Positions 10,202-18,797 of a stretch of 64,000 nucleotides of DNA are shown one piece after another; the first letter of the stretch is position 1, and each line of letters starts with the position of its first letter. The stretch spans positions 1-64,000 of the forward strand of contig CAWGXZ010000003.1 of NCBI GenBank assembly GCA_963826695.1, given 5' to 3'. The position numbers were made by a program, and so were the translations under genes. The notes beneath the pieces are model-generated. The model saw only the letters and a list, made by a program, of their open reading frames with translations. It was not told where the DNA came from and did not search any database. This stretch comes from CAWGXZ01 sp963826695. Lineage in GTDB: Bacteria; Pseudomonadota; Gammaproteobacteria; Burkholderiales; Burkholderiaceae_C.

Positions 10202-10977
10202 TCAATCCCACACCTTCCATGGCGCGGCGCCGAGTCGCCCACAGCTCTTCGAGGTGGTGCTTGTCGCGAAGCGTGTCCATCGGCTGCCAGAAGCCTTCGT
10301 GCTGCCAGGCCATCAGCTCGCCTTCGGCGGCAAGCTGCTGCAGCGGCTCCTGCTCCCAGACGGTCGAGTCGTCCTTCAGGTACTTCAGACACCTCCGGGC
10401 TAAGCACGAAGTAGCCGCCGTTGATCAGCGCGCCATCACCCTTGGGCTTTTCCTTGAAACTGACGACGCGGTGCTCCTGGATGTCGAGCGCACCGAAGCG
10501 CCCCGGCGGGTAAGTGGCGGTCAGCGTCGCGACCTTGCCGTGCTGGCGGTGGAAATCGATCGTTGCGCCGATATCGATGTCGGCGACACCGTCGCCGTAG
10601 GTGAAGCAGAAGGCTTCCTCGTCGCGAACGTACTTGGCCACGCGCAGCAGGCGGCCGCCAGTCATCGAGTCGTCGCCGGTGTCGACGAGGGTCACGTTCC
10701 ATGGCTCGGCGCGCTTGTGATGCACCTGCATGCGGTTCGAGCGCATGTCGAAAGTCACATCCGACATGTGCAGGAAGTAGTTGGCGAAGTACTCCTTGAT
10801 GACGTAGCCCTTGTAGCCACAGCAGATCACGAAGTCGTTGACGCCGTGGTGCGCATAGGTCTTCAAGATATGCCAGAGGATCGGCTTGCCGCCGATCTCG
10901 ACCATCGGCTTCGGGCGCAGGGCGGTTTCCTCGCTGAGGCGCGTGCCGAGGCCGCCGGCCAATATGACTGCTTTCAT
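10202..10977 (-). CDS. rfbF: Glucose-1-phosphate cytidylyltransferase (DdhA/RfbF), two frameshifts
   Basis: This enzyme makes CDP-glucose from CTP and glucose-1-phosphate, committing carbon to CDP-linked deoxysugars. The start MKAVILAGGLGTRLSEET holds the nucleotide-binding loop, and PKPMVEIGGKPILWHILK follows. The motif FCFTYGDGVADIDI provides the metal-binding aspartates. After a break near 10395 the family ending HEGFWQPMDTLRDKHHLEEL is read. A second break near 10215 restores APWKVWD and a TGA at 10202. Total length is about 258, normal for RfbF. It lies between ddhD and ddhB on the same strand. The breaks are single-base and leave all motifs intact. Confidence 0.9.
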
Positions 10978-11000
10978 TCGGTTGCTTCCGTGTTCGAGGG

Positions 11001-11990
11001 TCAGTTCGAGCTGACGAAGGCGTCGGCCAGGAAGCGCCGCGGCGGCAAGCCTGCTGCCGTCAGGGCCGCGCGTGCATCGTCGATCATGGCGGGCGAGCCG
11101 CAGGCGTAGACCGCCGTGTTTGCCCAGGCCGGCGAGTCGGCAAGCAGGGCGTTTTGCACATGGCCCCGAACACCGGACCAACTGGCGTCGGCGCGCGACA
11201 GCACCGGCACATAGCGCATCCCTGGCAACGCGCCGACGGCTGACCAGTAAAGGTCTTCGACGTGGCGCGCGCCCCAGTAGAGCGTGACTGAGCGCGGCTG
11301 GTCGGTGTCCGGCAAGCCGGCCAGGTGCGCCAGCATGGCCTTTACCGGCGCGAAACCGGTACCTGTGGCGAGAAAAACCAAGTCGAGGCCGACGATCTCG
11401 CGCAGGAAGAAAGTGCCGAGCGGCCCTTCCAGGCGCAGCAGGTCGCCTGACTGGGCTTCGTCGAAGAGGTAAGCGCTCATCACGCCCGCGTCGACCCGGC
11501 GGACGTGCAGCTCGAGCTTGCCGTCGGCTCCGGCGGCGTTGGCAAGCGAGTAGCTGCGGCGCAGACCGGCCTTGCCGATCAAATCGATGTACTGGCCGGC
11601 GACGTAGCGGAACGTCGCTTTGGGCGGCAGCCGCAGTACCACGCGCAGAACATCCGGCGCCAGGCGATCCAGGCTGTCGATGCGGCACGGCAAGGTTCTC
11701 GTCTGAATGTCGGCAGGCAGGCCGAGGTCCTCGATGTCGATCTGCACGTCGTCGAGCGCGGCCGTGATGCAGGTCAGCACCCAGCCGTCGGCCTTTTCGA
11801 AAGGTTGCAGAACGACGTCGCCCTTCAGACCGGCCGTGCGTCCGGCGACGACCTTCGCCTTGCACGTGCCGCAGCGGCCGGTGCGGCAGCTGTGCTCCAG
11901 CACCAACCCCGCGTGGCGGGCGGCATCGAGCATCGACGAGGCGGCAGGCGACTCGAACGACCTTCCGTTGGACAGCGTCACAGTTGGCAT
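11001..11990 (-). CDS. CDP-6-deoxy-delta-3,4-glucoseen reductase (E3, DdhD/AscD)
   Basis: This is the electron-transfer partner of the E1 dehydrase: an NADH-dependent flavoprotein with a plant-type ferredoxin domain. Residues 1-90 form the ferredoxin part with Cys35, Cys40, Cys43 and Cys74 (HSCRTGRCGTCKAKV, then LTC). The FAD-binding RSYSLANA lies near 185, and the NAD-binding ATGTGFAPVKAML near 245. It has 329 residues, the usual length. I chose ATG 11990 because MPTVTLSNGRSFE matches family starts, although the frame is open further upstream. It is the first gene of the CDP-sugar set and is intact. Other ferredoxin reductases share the architecture, but the neighbourhood settles the assignment. 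Confidence 0.9.
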   Translation of the reverse strand: MPTVTLSNGRSFESPAASSMLDAARHAGLVLEHSCRTGRCGTCKAKVVAGRTAGLKGDVVLQPFEKADGWVLTCITAALDDVQIDIEDLGLPADIQTRTLPCRIDSLDRLAPDVLRVVLRLPPKATFRYVAGQYIDLIGKAGLRRSYSLANAAGADGKLELHVRRVDAGVMSAYLFDEAQSGDLLRLEGPLGTFFLREIVGLDLVFLATGTGFAPVKAMLAHLAGLPDTDQPRSVTLYWGARHVEDLYWSAVGALPGMRYVPVLSRADASWSGVRGHVQNALLADSPAWANTAVYACGSPAMIDDARAALTAAGLPPRRFLADAFVSSN

Positions 11991-12134
11991 GTCACTCGGC
12001 AATGCGCAGCGGCGGTTCGTTGGGCTCCCAGGTGCATGGACCGAGGTCTTGGCAGGTACGAAGCGCCGCGTGTCTTCAACAGGCCGCGGACGGTGTTGCA
12101 ATCGCCAAGCACAGAGCGGCCCAGGATCGCCGCT

Positions 12135-13616
12135 TCAGCGCCGGCCATAGGTGTCCTCGAAACGGACGATGTCGTCCTCGCCCAGGTACGAGCCCGACTG
12201 CACCTCGATGATCTCGAGCGGCAGCTTGCCGGGGTTGGCCAGGCGGTGCGTCTGGCCGAGCGGGATGTAGGTGCTCTGGTTCTCGCTCAGCAGGATCACC
12301 TTGTCGCCGTTGGTGACCTCGGCCGTGCCGGAGACGACGATCCAGTGCTCGGCGCGGTGGTGGTGCATCTGCAGGCTGAGCGTCGCGCCCGGGTTGACCA
12401 GGATGCGCTTGACCTGGAAGCGCGGGCCCTGGTCGACGCTGTCGTACCAGCCCCACGGCCGGTGCACCCGTCGGTGCAGGTTGCCCTCGCTGCGGCCGTC
12501 CTTCTGCAGCGAGGCAACGATCTTCTTCACGTGCTGGCTCTGCGACTGCTCGGCGACCAGCACCGCATCGGGCGTCTCGACGATCACCAGGTTGTCGACG
12601 CCGATCGCGCCGACCAGCCGGCTGGTCGCGTGCACGAGGGTGTTGCGGCTGTTCTCGAACAGCACGTCGCCGTGGCTGGCGTTGCCCGCAGCGTCCTGCT
12701 CGCTGGTCTGCCAGACGGCATCCCAGGCGCCGAGGTCGCTCCAGCCGGCGTCGAGCGGCACCATCTTGACCTGCCAGTTCGAGCCCGGCCGGGTGCAGCC
12801 TTCCATCACGGCGTAGTCGATGCTTTCGCTCGGCACGGCCTCGAAGGCTGCCTTGTCGGGGCGGGCGAAGAGGGCGCCGGTCTTCTCGTCGACGCTGCGC
12901 GCGGCCCAGGCGGCGCGCGTGGCGGTCTCGATGTCGGGGCGGAACTCGGCCAGCGCCTTCAGCCAGCTGCTGGCGCGCAGCACGAACATGCCGCTGTTCC
13001 AGTAGTAGCCGCCTTCGCGCAGGTAGCGCTCGGCGGTGGCGGCGTCGGGCTTCTCGACGAAGGCGGCTACGTCGTGCACCGCCGGCGCAACGGGCGTCGA
13101 GGCTGCCACGCCCGCAGCCGGCGCATGGATGTAGCCGAAACCCGTTTCCGGCCGGTCGGCGACGATGCCGAGCACGACGATGCTCCCGTCGGCCGCCGCA
13201 GCAACGGCGCGGCGCAGCGCCGCGGTGAAGGCCAGCGGCCGGGTGACCGTGTGGTCGGCCGGGGTGACGACAAGGATCGGATCCGCGCCGGATTCGACTG
13301 CCTGCAGCGCGGCGAGCGTCAACGCGGGAGCGGTGTTGCGTCCCGCTGGCTCGAGGACCAGAGCGCCCGGCGTGCAGCCGATTTCCCGCAGTTGGTCGAG
13401 CACCATGAAGCGGTGCTCCTCGTTTCCAACGACGCACGGCGGGGCCACGCTGCAGCTTTCGCCTTCGAGCGCCAGCAGGCGTTCGGTGGCCAACTGGAAC
13501 AGGGTGCGTCCGCCGGAGAACGACAGGAACTGCTTGGGATACAGCGCACGGCTGAGCGGCCACAGCCGGGTGCCGCTGCCGCCGGCCATGATGACGGGAA
13601 ATACCTGATCGGTCAT
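12135..13616 (-). CDS. Mannose-1-phosphate guanylyltransferase / mannose-6-phosphate isomerase
   Basis: This bifunctional ManC/AlgA/CpsB-type enzyme makes GDP-mannose. The N-terminal nucleotidyltransferase has FPVIMAGGSGTRLWPLSR with KQFL, FGYIHAP, FVEKP and YYWNSGMFV. The C-terminal cupin isomerase has HRPWGWY, the metal-binding MHHHRAEHWIVVSG and EVQSGSYLGEDDIVRFED. Its 493 residues are slightly longer than most relatives because of small alanine-rich inserts. The frame is intact, in contrast to many neighbours. It lies 11 bases after the EPS regulator stop, so it probably belongs to the same transcript. No GDP-mannose-modifying gene is seen in the window, so the product may be used directly as mannose or by genes beyond the edge. 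Confidence 0.93.
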   Translation of the reverse strand: MTDQVFPVIMAGGSGTRLWPLSRALYPKQFLSFSGGRTLFQLATERLLALEGESCSVAPPCVVGNEEHRFMVLDQLREIGCTPGALVLEPAGRNTAPALTLAALQAVESGADPILVVTPADHTVTRPLAFTAALRRAVAAAADGSIVVLGIVADRPETGFGYIHAPAAGVAASTPVAPAVHDVAAFVEKPDAATAERYLREGGYYWNSGMFVLRASSWLKALAEFRPDIETATRAAWAARSVDEKTGALFARPDKAAFEAVPSESIDYAVMEGCTRPGSNWQVKMVPLDAGWSDLGAWDAVWQTSEQDAAGNASHGDVLFENSRNTLVHATSRLVGAIGVDNLVIVETPDAVLVAEQSQSQHVKKIVASLQKDGRSEGNLHRRVHRPWGWYDSVDQGPRFQVKRILVNPGATLSLQMHHHRAEHWIVVSGTAEVTNGDKVILLSENQSTYIPLGQTHRLANPGKLPLEIIEVQSGSYLGEDDIVRFEDTYGRR

Positions 13617-13627
13617 GGGTGATCGGT

Positions 13628-13972
13628 TCAGTTGTCGACTCGCTCGGCCAGCTCGCTGCGCAGCCGGCTGATCTGGTTCTGCAGCATCGAGAATTCGTGT
13701 TCCTTGCGCGCCAGGAACGCCTGCGTCATGCGCAAGCGTTCGCCCATGCCGATGGGCGTCAGCATATAAACGTAGGCCAGCTTGTTGTCGTTGCGGCGAA
13801 AGTTCTGCGCTTTCACCAGCCCCTTGCCGAGCAGTGCCTTCAAGAGGTAATGCGTCTTGCCCAGGCTGACGCCTACCGCCTGGGCCAGTTGGCGCTGGTT
13901 GTACTCGGGATGTTGTTCCAGCACGCGCATCAGTTCGAGATACGCGGGTTCGTCGTCGGGATGGGCAGGCAA
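13628..13972 (-). CDS. MarR-family EPS-associated transcriptional regulator
   Basis: This 114-residue winged-helix protein matches the small MarR-like regulators that recur inside exopolysaccharide loci. The helix-turn-helix reads YNQRQLAQAVGVSLGKTHYL (about residues 24-43). The wing carries KAQNFRRNDNKLAYVYMLTP. A predicted C-terminal coiled coil (ARKEHEFSMLQNQISRL) could mediate dimerisation. It sits between the rhamnose genes and manC in the same orientation, which suggests it controls the cluster it belongs to. No ligand pocket or effector can be inferred. The start at 13972 is the only sensible ATG for this length. Confidence 0.85.
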   Translation of the reverse strand: MPAHPDDEPAYLELMRVLEQHPEYNQRQLAQAVGVSLGKTHYLLKALLGKGLVKAQNFRRNDNKLAYVYMLTPIGMGERLRMTQAFLARKEHEFSMLQNQISRLRSELAERVDN

Positions 13973-14051
13973 GAGGCTGGGGCGTCAGTTCACGGCATGA
14001 ACAGGCAATTCTAGCCGCGGCATGGCGGCTGCATTCCTCTGGACGATTCGG

Positions 14052-14604
14052 TCAGCTGAAAACGTCCGCTTGCTCCAGAACGCAACCTCTGGCGTCCTTC
14101 TCCGAAACCCGGGGCGCGAACCCGACATCGGGCCATTCGATCGCCAGCGTCGGATCGTCCCAACGGATGCAGCTTTCGGTGGACGGCGCGTAGTAGTCGG
14201 TCGTCTTGTAGAGAAAGTCGGCGCTTTCGCTCAGCACCAGGAAACCATGCGCCATGCCGGGCGGCAGCCAGAGCTGCCGGTGGTTTTCGCCGCTCAGCTC
14301 GAACCCGACCCATCGCCCAAAGGTTGGGCTCGATCGACGCAGGTCGACCGCCACGTCGAACACGCTGCCTTGCGTCACGCGCACCAGCTTGCCCTGCGCC
14401 TGCGGCGGGCGCTGATAGTGAAGACCGCGCAAGACGCCGCGGCTCGAGCGCGAATGGTTGTCCTGGACGAAGTGGTGAGCTGCCGCCGACGGCTTCGTCG
14501 AAGACCCGCTGGTTGAAGCTTTCCATGAAGAAGCCGCGGGCGTCGCCGAAGACCTTCGGCTCGAGCAAGAAGACGCCTTCTATCGCTGTTGAGGTCACCT
14601 TCAT
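14052..14604 (-). CDS. rfbC: dTDP-4-dehydrorhamnose 3,5-epimerase, one frameshift
   Basis: This cupin-fold epimerase catalyses the third step of dTDP-L-rhamnose synthesis. The start MKVTSTAIEGVFLLEPKVFG overlaps the rfbA stop (TGATG). After a break near 14480 the frame continues HHFVQDNHSRSSRGVLRGLH, containing the catalytic histidine of RGLHYQ. VFDVAVDLRRSSPTFG, LWLPPGMAHGFLVLS and the catalytic tyrosine region YKTTDYYAP follow. Length is about 183, normal for RmlC. The break is a single base and the motifs are intact. The stop lies about 80 bases before the regulator gene. Confidence 0.92.
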
Positions 14605-15487
14605 CAGAACACCTGGCTTTCGACGAGCTGCATCAGATAGCTTCCATAGCCGCTTTTCACGAGGGGCCGCGCCAGCGCTTCGAGCTGTTCGCGGTCGATC
14701 CAGCCGCTGCGAAACGCAATCTCCTCGGGGCAGGCGACCTTCAGCCCCTGGCGCCGTTCGAGCGTGGCGATGAACTGTCCGGCTTCGAGCAGGCTGTCGT
14801 GCGTTCCGGTATCGAGCCAGGCGAAGCCGCGGCCCATCGACTTCGACCTGGAGCTGCTGTTGCTCGAGGTAGCGTGCGTTCACCGTGGTGATCTCCAGCT
14901 CGCCGCGCGCCGAGGGGCGGATGTCGGCGGCGATGTCGCAAACCTGCTGGTCGTAGAAGTAGAGCCCGGTGACGGCGTAGTGGCTCTTCGGCGCAGCCGG
15001 CTTCTCCTCGATGCTCAACGCCCGCTGATCGGCACCGAACTCGACGACGCCGTAGCGTTCCGGGTCGGCGACGTGATACGCGAAAACCGTCGCGCCCTGG
15101 TCGCTGCCGGTGGCGCGCTGCAGCAGCGGCTGCAGGTCGTGGCCGTAATAGATGTTGTCGCCGAGCACCAGCGCGCTCGGCGAGTTGCCGACGAAGCTCG
15201 CGCCCGAGGATGAACGCCTGCGCGAGCCCGTCGGGGCTCGGCTGGACGCAGTAGCTCAGCGAGAGGCCCCACTGGCTGCCATCGCCGAGCAATGCAGCAA
15301 AGCGCGGCGTGTCCTGCGGCGTGCTGATGACCAGCACCTCGCGGATGCCGGCGAGCATCAGCGTGCTCAGCGGGTAATAGATCATCGGCTTGTCGTAGAC
15401 CGGCAGCAGTTGCTTGCTGACGGCCAGCGTGGCCGGATGCAGCCGGGTGCCGGAGCCGCCGGCGAGGATGATTCCCTTGCGTGCCAT
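14604..15487 (-). CDS. rfbA: Glucose-1-phosphate thymidylyltransferase, two frameshifts
   Basis: This enzyme forms dTDP-glucose from dTTP and glucose-1-phosphate, the entry step of the rhamnose pathway. The start MARKGIILAGGSGTRLHPAT carries the nucleotide loop, followed by KQLLPVYDKPMIYYPLSTLM. Breaks near 15204 and 14840 divide it. The middle part reads LGDNIYYGHDLQPLLQ and VVEFGADQRALSIEEKP. The last has WLDTGTHDSLLEAGQFI and the usual ending YGSYLMQLVE. The parts add up to about 294 residues, as expected for RmlA. The TGA at 14604-14606 overlaps the rfbC ATG. The order rfbB-D-A-C is the standard betaproteobacterial one. Confidence 0.93.
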
Positions 15488-15525
15488 GTGGGGCCTTGTC
15501 GTCTTCGGTTTCTGTCTACGCCGGA

Positions 15526-16421
15526 TCAGCGGCCGAGCACTTCGGCGAGCATGCGTTCGACGCCCTGCTGCCACGGCGGCAAGGCGAGACCGAAGCTGCG
15601 TTGCAGCCGTCCGCAATCGAGGCGCGAATTGAGCGGACGCCGTGCAGCAGTCGGGAAGGCATCGCTCGCCACCGGCAGGAGCGCGTCGGTTGCGACGCGG
15701 ATCGACTCGCCGTGCGCGCGTGCCCATTCGATGACGAAGCGTGCATAGCCGTGCCAGGAAGTCGAGCCGCTCGCCGTGAGGTGGTAGGTGCCGCCAAGCG
15801 ACGGGTCGGCAAGCGCCGAGTGAATGGCGAGCGCCGTCACGTCGGCGATGAGATCGGCGCCAGTGGGCGCGCCGATCTGGTCGTCCACGACGCTCAGTTG
15901 CTCGCGCTCGGCTGCCAGGCGGAGCATGGTGCGGGCGAAGTTGCCACCGCGCGCGGCGTAAACCCAACTCGTGCGGAAGATCAGGTGTTTGCAACCCGTC
16001 GCACGGATCGCTTCCTCGCCTTCGAGCTTGGTTCGGCCGTAAACGCTGAGGGGCCCGGTGGCATCGTCCTCGCGCCAGGGCTGCGTGCCAGAACCGTCGA
16101 AGACGTAATCGGTCGAGTAGTGCACCAGCCAGGCGCCGATCTGAGCGCCTCGCTCGCCAGGACGCTCGGCGCGGCGGCATTGACGAGGCGGGCGGCTTCG
16201 ACCTCGCTTTCGGCCTTGTCGACGGCGGTGTGCGCCGCGGCATTGACGATCACGTCCGGCCGCAGCCTTCGAACCGTCTGCGCCAGGTCGTCGAGCCGGG
16301 TCAGATCGCCGCAAAGCTCGGCCGAGCCGCGAGCCGGTGCAATCAGCTCGCCGAGCGGCGCGAGCGAGCGTTGCAGTTCCCAGCCGACCTGGCCGCTCTT
16401 GCCGAGCAGGAGGATCCTCAT
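15526..16421 (-). CDS. rfbD: dTDP-4-dehydrorhamnose reductase, one frameshift
   Basis: This SDR-family reductase makes dTDP-L-rhamnose. The first 90 residues (MRILLLGKSGQVGWELQRSL, then NAAAHTAVDKAE) are in one frame. After a break near 16155 the rest follows with STDYVFDG, the catalytic YGRTKLEGEE and FRTSWVYAARGGNFARTMLR. The C-terminal RRPLNSRLDCGRLQRSFGL is typical. Length is about 298, normal for RmlD. ATG 16421 overlaps the rfbB stop by four bases. The break is a single base, so a sequence error is as likely as true inactivation. Confidence 0.93.
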
Positions 16422-17499
16422 GACGCCGCGGCGGTCGAGCCGTACTGCGTCTGCAGCCACTGGCGGTAGGCACCTGAGCGAACCCCGTCGATCCAGCTTG
16501 TGTTCTCGAGGTACCAGCGCACGGTCTTGTCGATGCCGCTGGCGAAAGTCTCGGCAGGCTGCCAGCCGATCTCGCGCTCGATCTTGCCGGGGTCGATGGC
16601 GTAGCGCCGGTCGTGGCCGGGGCGGTCCTTCACGTAGGTGATCAGCTCCTCGTAGCGGCCGCTCGGCGCGCGGACGCAGTTCGTCGAGCTTGCGGCAGAT
16701 CGTCGTCACCACGTCGATGTTGCGGATCTCGTTCTTGCCGCCGACGTTGTACGTCTCGCCGACCCGGCCTCGGTCGAGCACCTGGCAGATCGCCTCGCAG
16801 TGGTCGCGAACGTAGAGCCAGTCGCGAATGTTCAGGCCGTCGCCGTAGACCGGCAGCGGCTTGCCGTCCAGCGCGTTGAGGATCACCAGCGGGATCAGCT
16901 TCTCCGGGAAGTGATAGGGCCCGTAGTTGTTGCTGCAGTTGGTGGTGAGCGTCGGCAGGCCGTAGGTGTGGTGGTAGGCGCGCACCAGATGGTCGCTGCC
17001 CGCCTTGCTGGCCGAGTACGGGCTGTTCGGAGCGTAGGCGGTCGTTTCGCTGAACGCCGGGTCGGTCATCGCCGAGCGAGCCGTAGACCTCGTCGGTCGA
17101 AACGTGCAGGAAGCGGAATGCGTCGCGCTCGTCGGCGGGCAGAGCGCCCCAGTGGCTGCGGACGGCTTCGAGCAGCGCGAAGGTGCCGACCATGTTGGTC
17201 TGGATGAACTCGCCAGGGCCATGGATCGAGCGGTCGACGTGGCTTTCGGCAGCGAAGTGCAGCACCGCCCGCGGGCGGTGCTTTTGCAGTAGCTGCTCAA
17301 CCAGCTGCTGGTCACAGATGTCGCCTTGCACCAGCTCGCACTTTCCGGCGTTCAGGAAGTAAGCGAGCGTCGCGGGATTGCCTGCATAGGTCAGCTTGTC
17401 CAGAACGACGATGGGTTCGTCGCGACCGTTCTGGCCGCTGAACCAGTGATGGACGAAGTTGCCGCCGATGAAGCCAGCGGCTCCGGTGATCAATAGCAT
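16418..17499 (-). CDS. rfbB: dTDP-glucose 4,6-dehydratase, two frameshifts
   Basis: This SDR-family dehydratase converts dTDP-glucose to dTDP-4-keto-6-deoxyglucose. The start MLLITGAAGFIGGNFVHHWF holds the NAD motif, followed by LHFAAESHVDRSI and LHVSTDEVYGSLG with the catalytic TDE. After a break near 17070, YSASKAGSDHLVRAYHHTYG carries YxxxK. After another near 16655 the ending KDRPGHDRRYAIDPGKIERE is read. The total is about 358 residues, as in RmlB. It is the first gene of the minus-strand polysaccharide operon; its start faces the divergent transferase across about 170 bases that must hold the operon promoter. Confidence 0.93.
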
Positions 17500-17673
17500 G
17501 GCCTGCAGTCCAGGGTTGAAAGGGCGGCTTTGTGAGACGCCCTTAACATCAGGCGCACGAGATTGGTTGCGTCGCTTCAGCAGTGCGCAGCTGCGTATTC
17601 CAGCCATCGCAAGCTGACGGATTTTAGCCACCCCGCCCCGAGCGGCCCGCCACTGGGCGAATACACTCGATCA
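17500..17673. other. Divergent intergenic region between rfbB and the initiating transferase
   Basis: These 174 bases separate two divergent genes and must contain the promoter of the large minus-strand operon. On the plus strand a TACACT hexamer at 17662-17667 stands six bases before the transferase ATG. For the minus strand I see TAAAAT near 17619-17625 but no convincing -35 partner. No ORF, hairpin terminator or riboswitch is evident. Confidence 0.5.
17662..17667 (+). promoter_or_regulatory. Candidate -10 hexamer for a leaderless transcript
   Basis: TACACT lies exactly six bases upstream of ATG 17674, so transcription would start at or next to the start codon. The same geometry recurs before five other genes in this window. 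No clear -35 element is visible. Confidence 0.4.
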
Positions 17674-18766
17674 ATGCTTGTTCTTCTTGTCTCGTTCGTA
17701 TTGGCGACGGTGATTACTTTTTTGGTGATCCGATCTGCGCGCACGCACGCCCACCTGTCCGGCGACGACGACTTGAGCGGTCCGCAGAAGTTTCACGCTC
17801 ACTCGGTCCCTCGAATCGGCGGTGTGGGCATCGTCCTCGGACTCGCCGGCGCGTTGCTCCTGTTATGGCGCGAGAACGGATCCAACGCCCTTTTCGGCCT
17901 GTTGGTCCTCGCATCGGCGGCGCCAGCCTTCATCGGAGGACTGGCGGAGGATCTCACGAAGACGCAGAGTCCACGGCGGCGGTTGCTGCTGACCGCTGCT
18001 TCTGCGGCGATCGCGATCGCGCTGCTCGGCGCTGTTCTTGATCGTGCCGATATTCCGGGTCTCGACTGGGCCGTGTCGTACACCGTTCCGGCAATGCTGC
18101 TGACCGTGCTTTGCGTTACCGGCATTTCCAATGCGGTCAACATCATCGACGGCTTCAACGGCCTTGCCGCGATGTGTGTCGTGATGATGCTCGGAGCGAT
18201 TGCCTACGTGGCGTTTCAGGCCGGTGACCCATTGCTTGCATATGCCGCGTTGGCCGGTGTGGGCGCTGTCCTCGGGTTCTTCATCTGGAATTATCCGGCG
18301 GGAATGATATTCCTCGGGGATGGGGGCGCCTATTTCCTCGGGTTCTACGTGGCCGAACTGAGCGTGCTGCTGATTTATCGGAATCCCTCGGTTTCTCCGC
18401 TGTTGCCCGCTGCTGATGTGCGTCTACCCGATCTTCGAGACCTTGTTTTCGATATATCGAAAGAAGTTTCTTCGGGGGATGTCACCGGGCGTTCCGGACG
18501 GTGTGCATCTCCACATGCTGATCTACAAGAGGGTCATGCGCTGGGGACTCGGTGCCAAGAATGCCAAGGTGATGACCCGGCGCAACTCGATGACCTCGCC
18601 GTACCTCTGGATACTTTGCATGATGGCGGTCGTCCCCAGCATGTTGTTTTGGGACCTGCCGGGCGTGTTGGCAGGTTTCATCGCGCTATTCGGTGCCAGT
18701 TATGTGATTTTCTACTGGCGCATCGTGCGATTCAAGTCGCCGAGCTGGCTGGTTGTCCGCCGATGA
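17674..18766 (+). CDS. Undecaprenyl-phosphate sugar-1-phosphate transferase (WecA/MraY family), one frameshift
   Basis: This polytopic GT4-family enzyme transfers a sugar-1-phosphate, often GlcNAc-1-P, to undecaprenyl phosphate and so starts repeat-unit assembly. The N-terminus is a membrane segment (MLVLLVSFVLATVITFLVI). The cytoplasmic motifs are intact: FHAHSVPRIGGVGIVLG, the aspartate-rich NAVNIIDGFNGLA, and MIFLGDGGAYFLGFY. An extra C near 18410 (in TTGCCCGC) moves the frame. Removing it joins to MCVYPIFETLFSIYRKKFLR, then DGVHLHMLIYKR, the usual histidine-containing loop. Length would be about 363. It is divergent from rfbB, so it is expressed separately from the main cluster but belongs to it functionally. 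Confidence 0.88.
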
Positions 18767-18791
18767 CAGATTCTTGTGGTTCAGCGACAAT
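18763..18791 (+). promoter_or_regulatory. Promoter of rhlE (ATGACA-17-GACAAT), probably leaderless
   Basis: ATGACA at 18763-18768 and GACAAT at 18786-18791 are separated by 17 bases, a good sigma-70 layout. The -10 ends six bases before ATG 18798, so the mRNA would begin at the start codon. It overlaps the end of the transferase gene. Confidence 0.5.
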
Positions 18792-18797
18792 CGGGAG

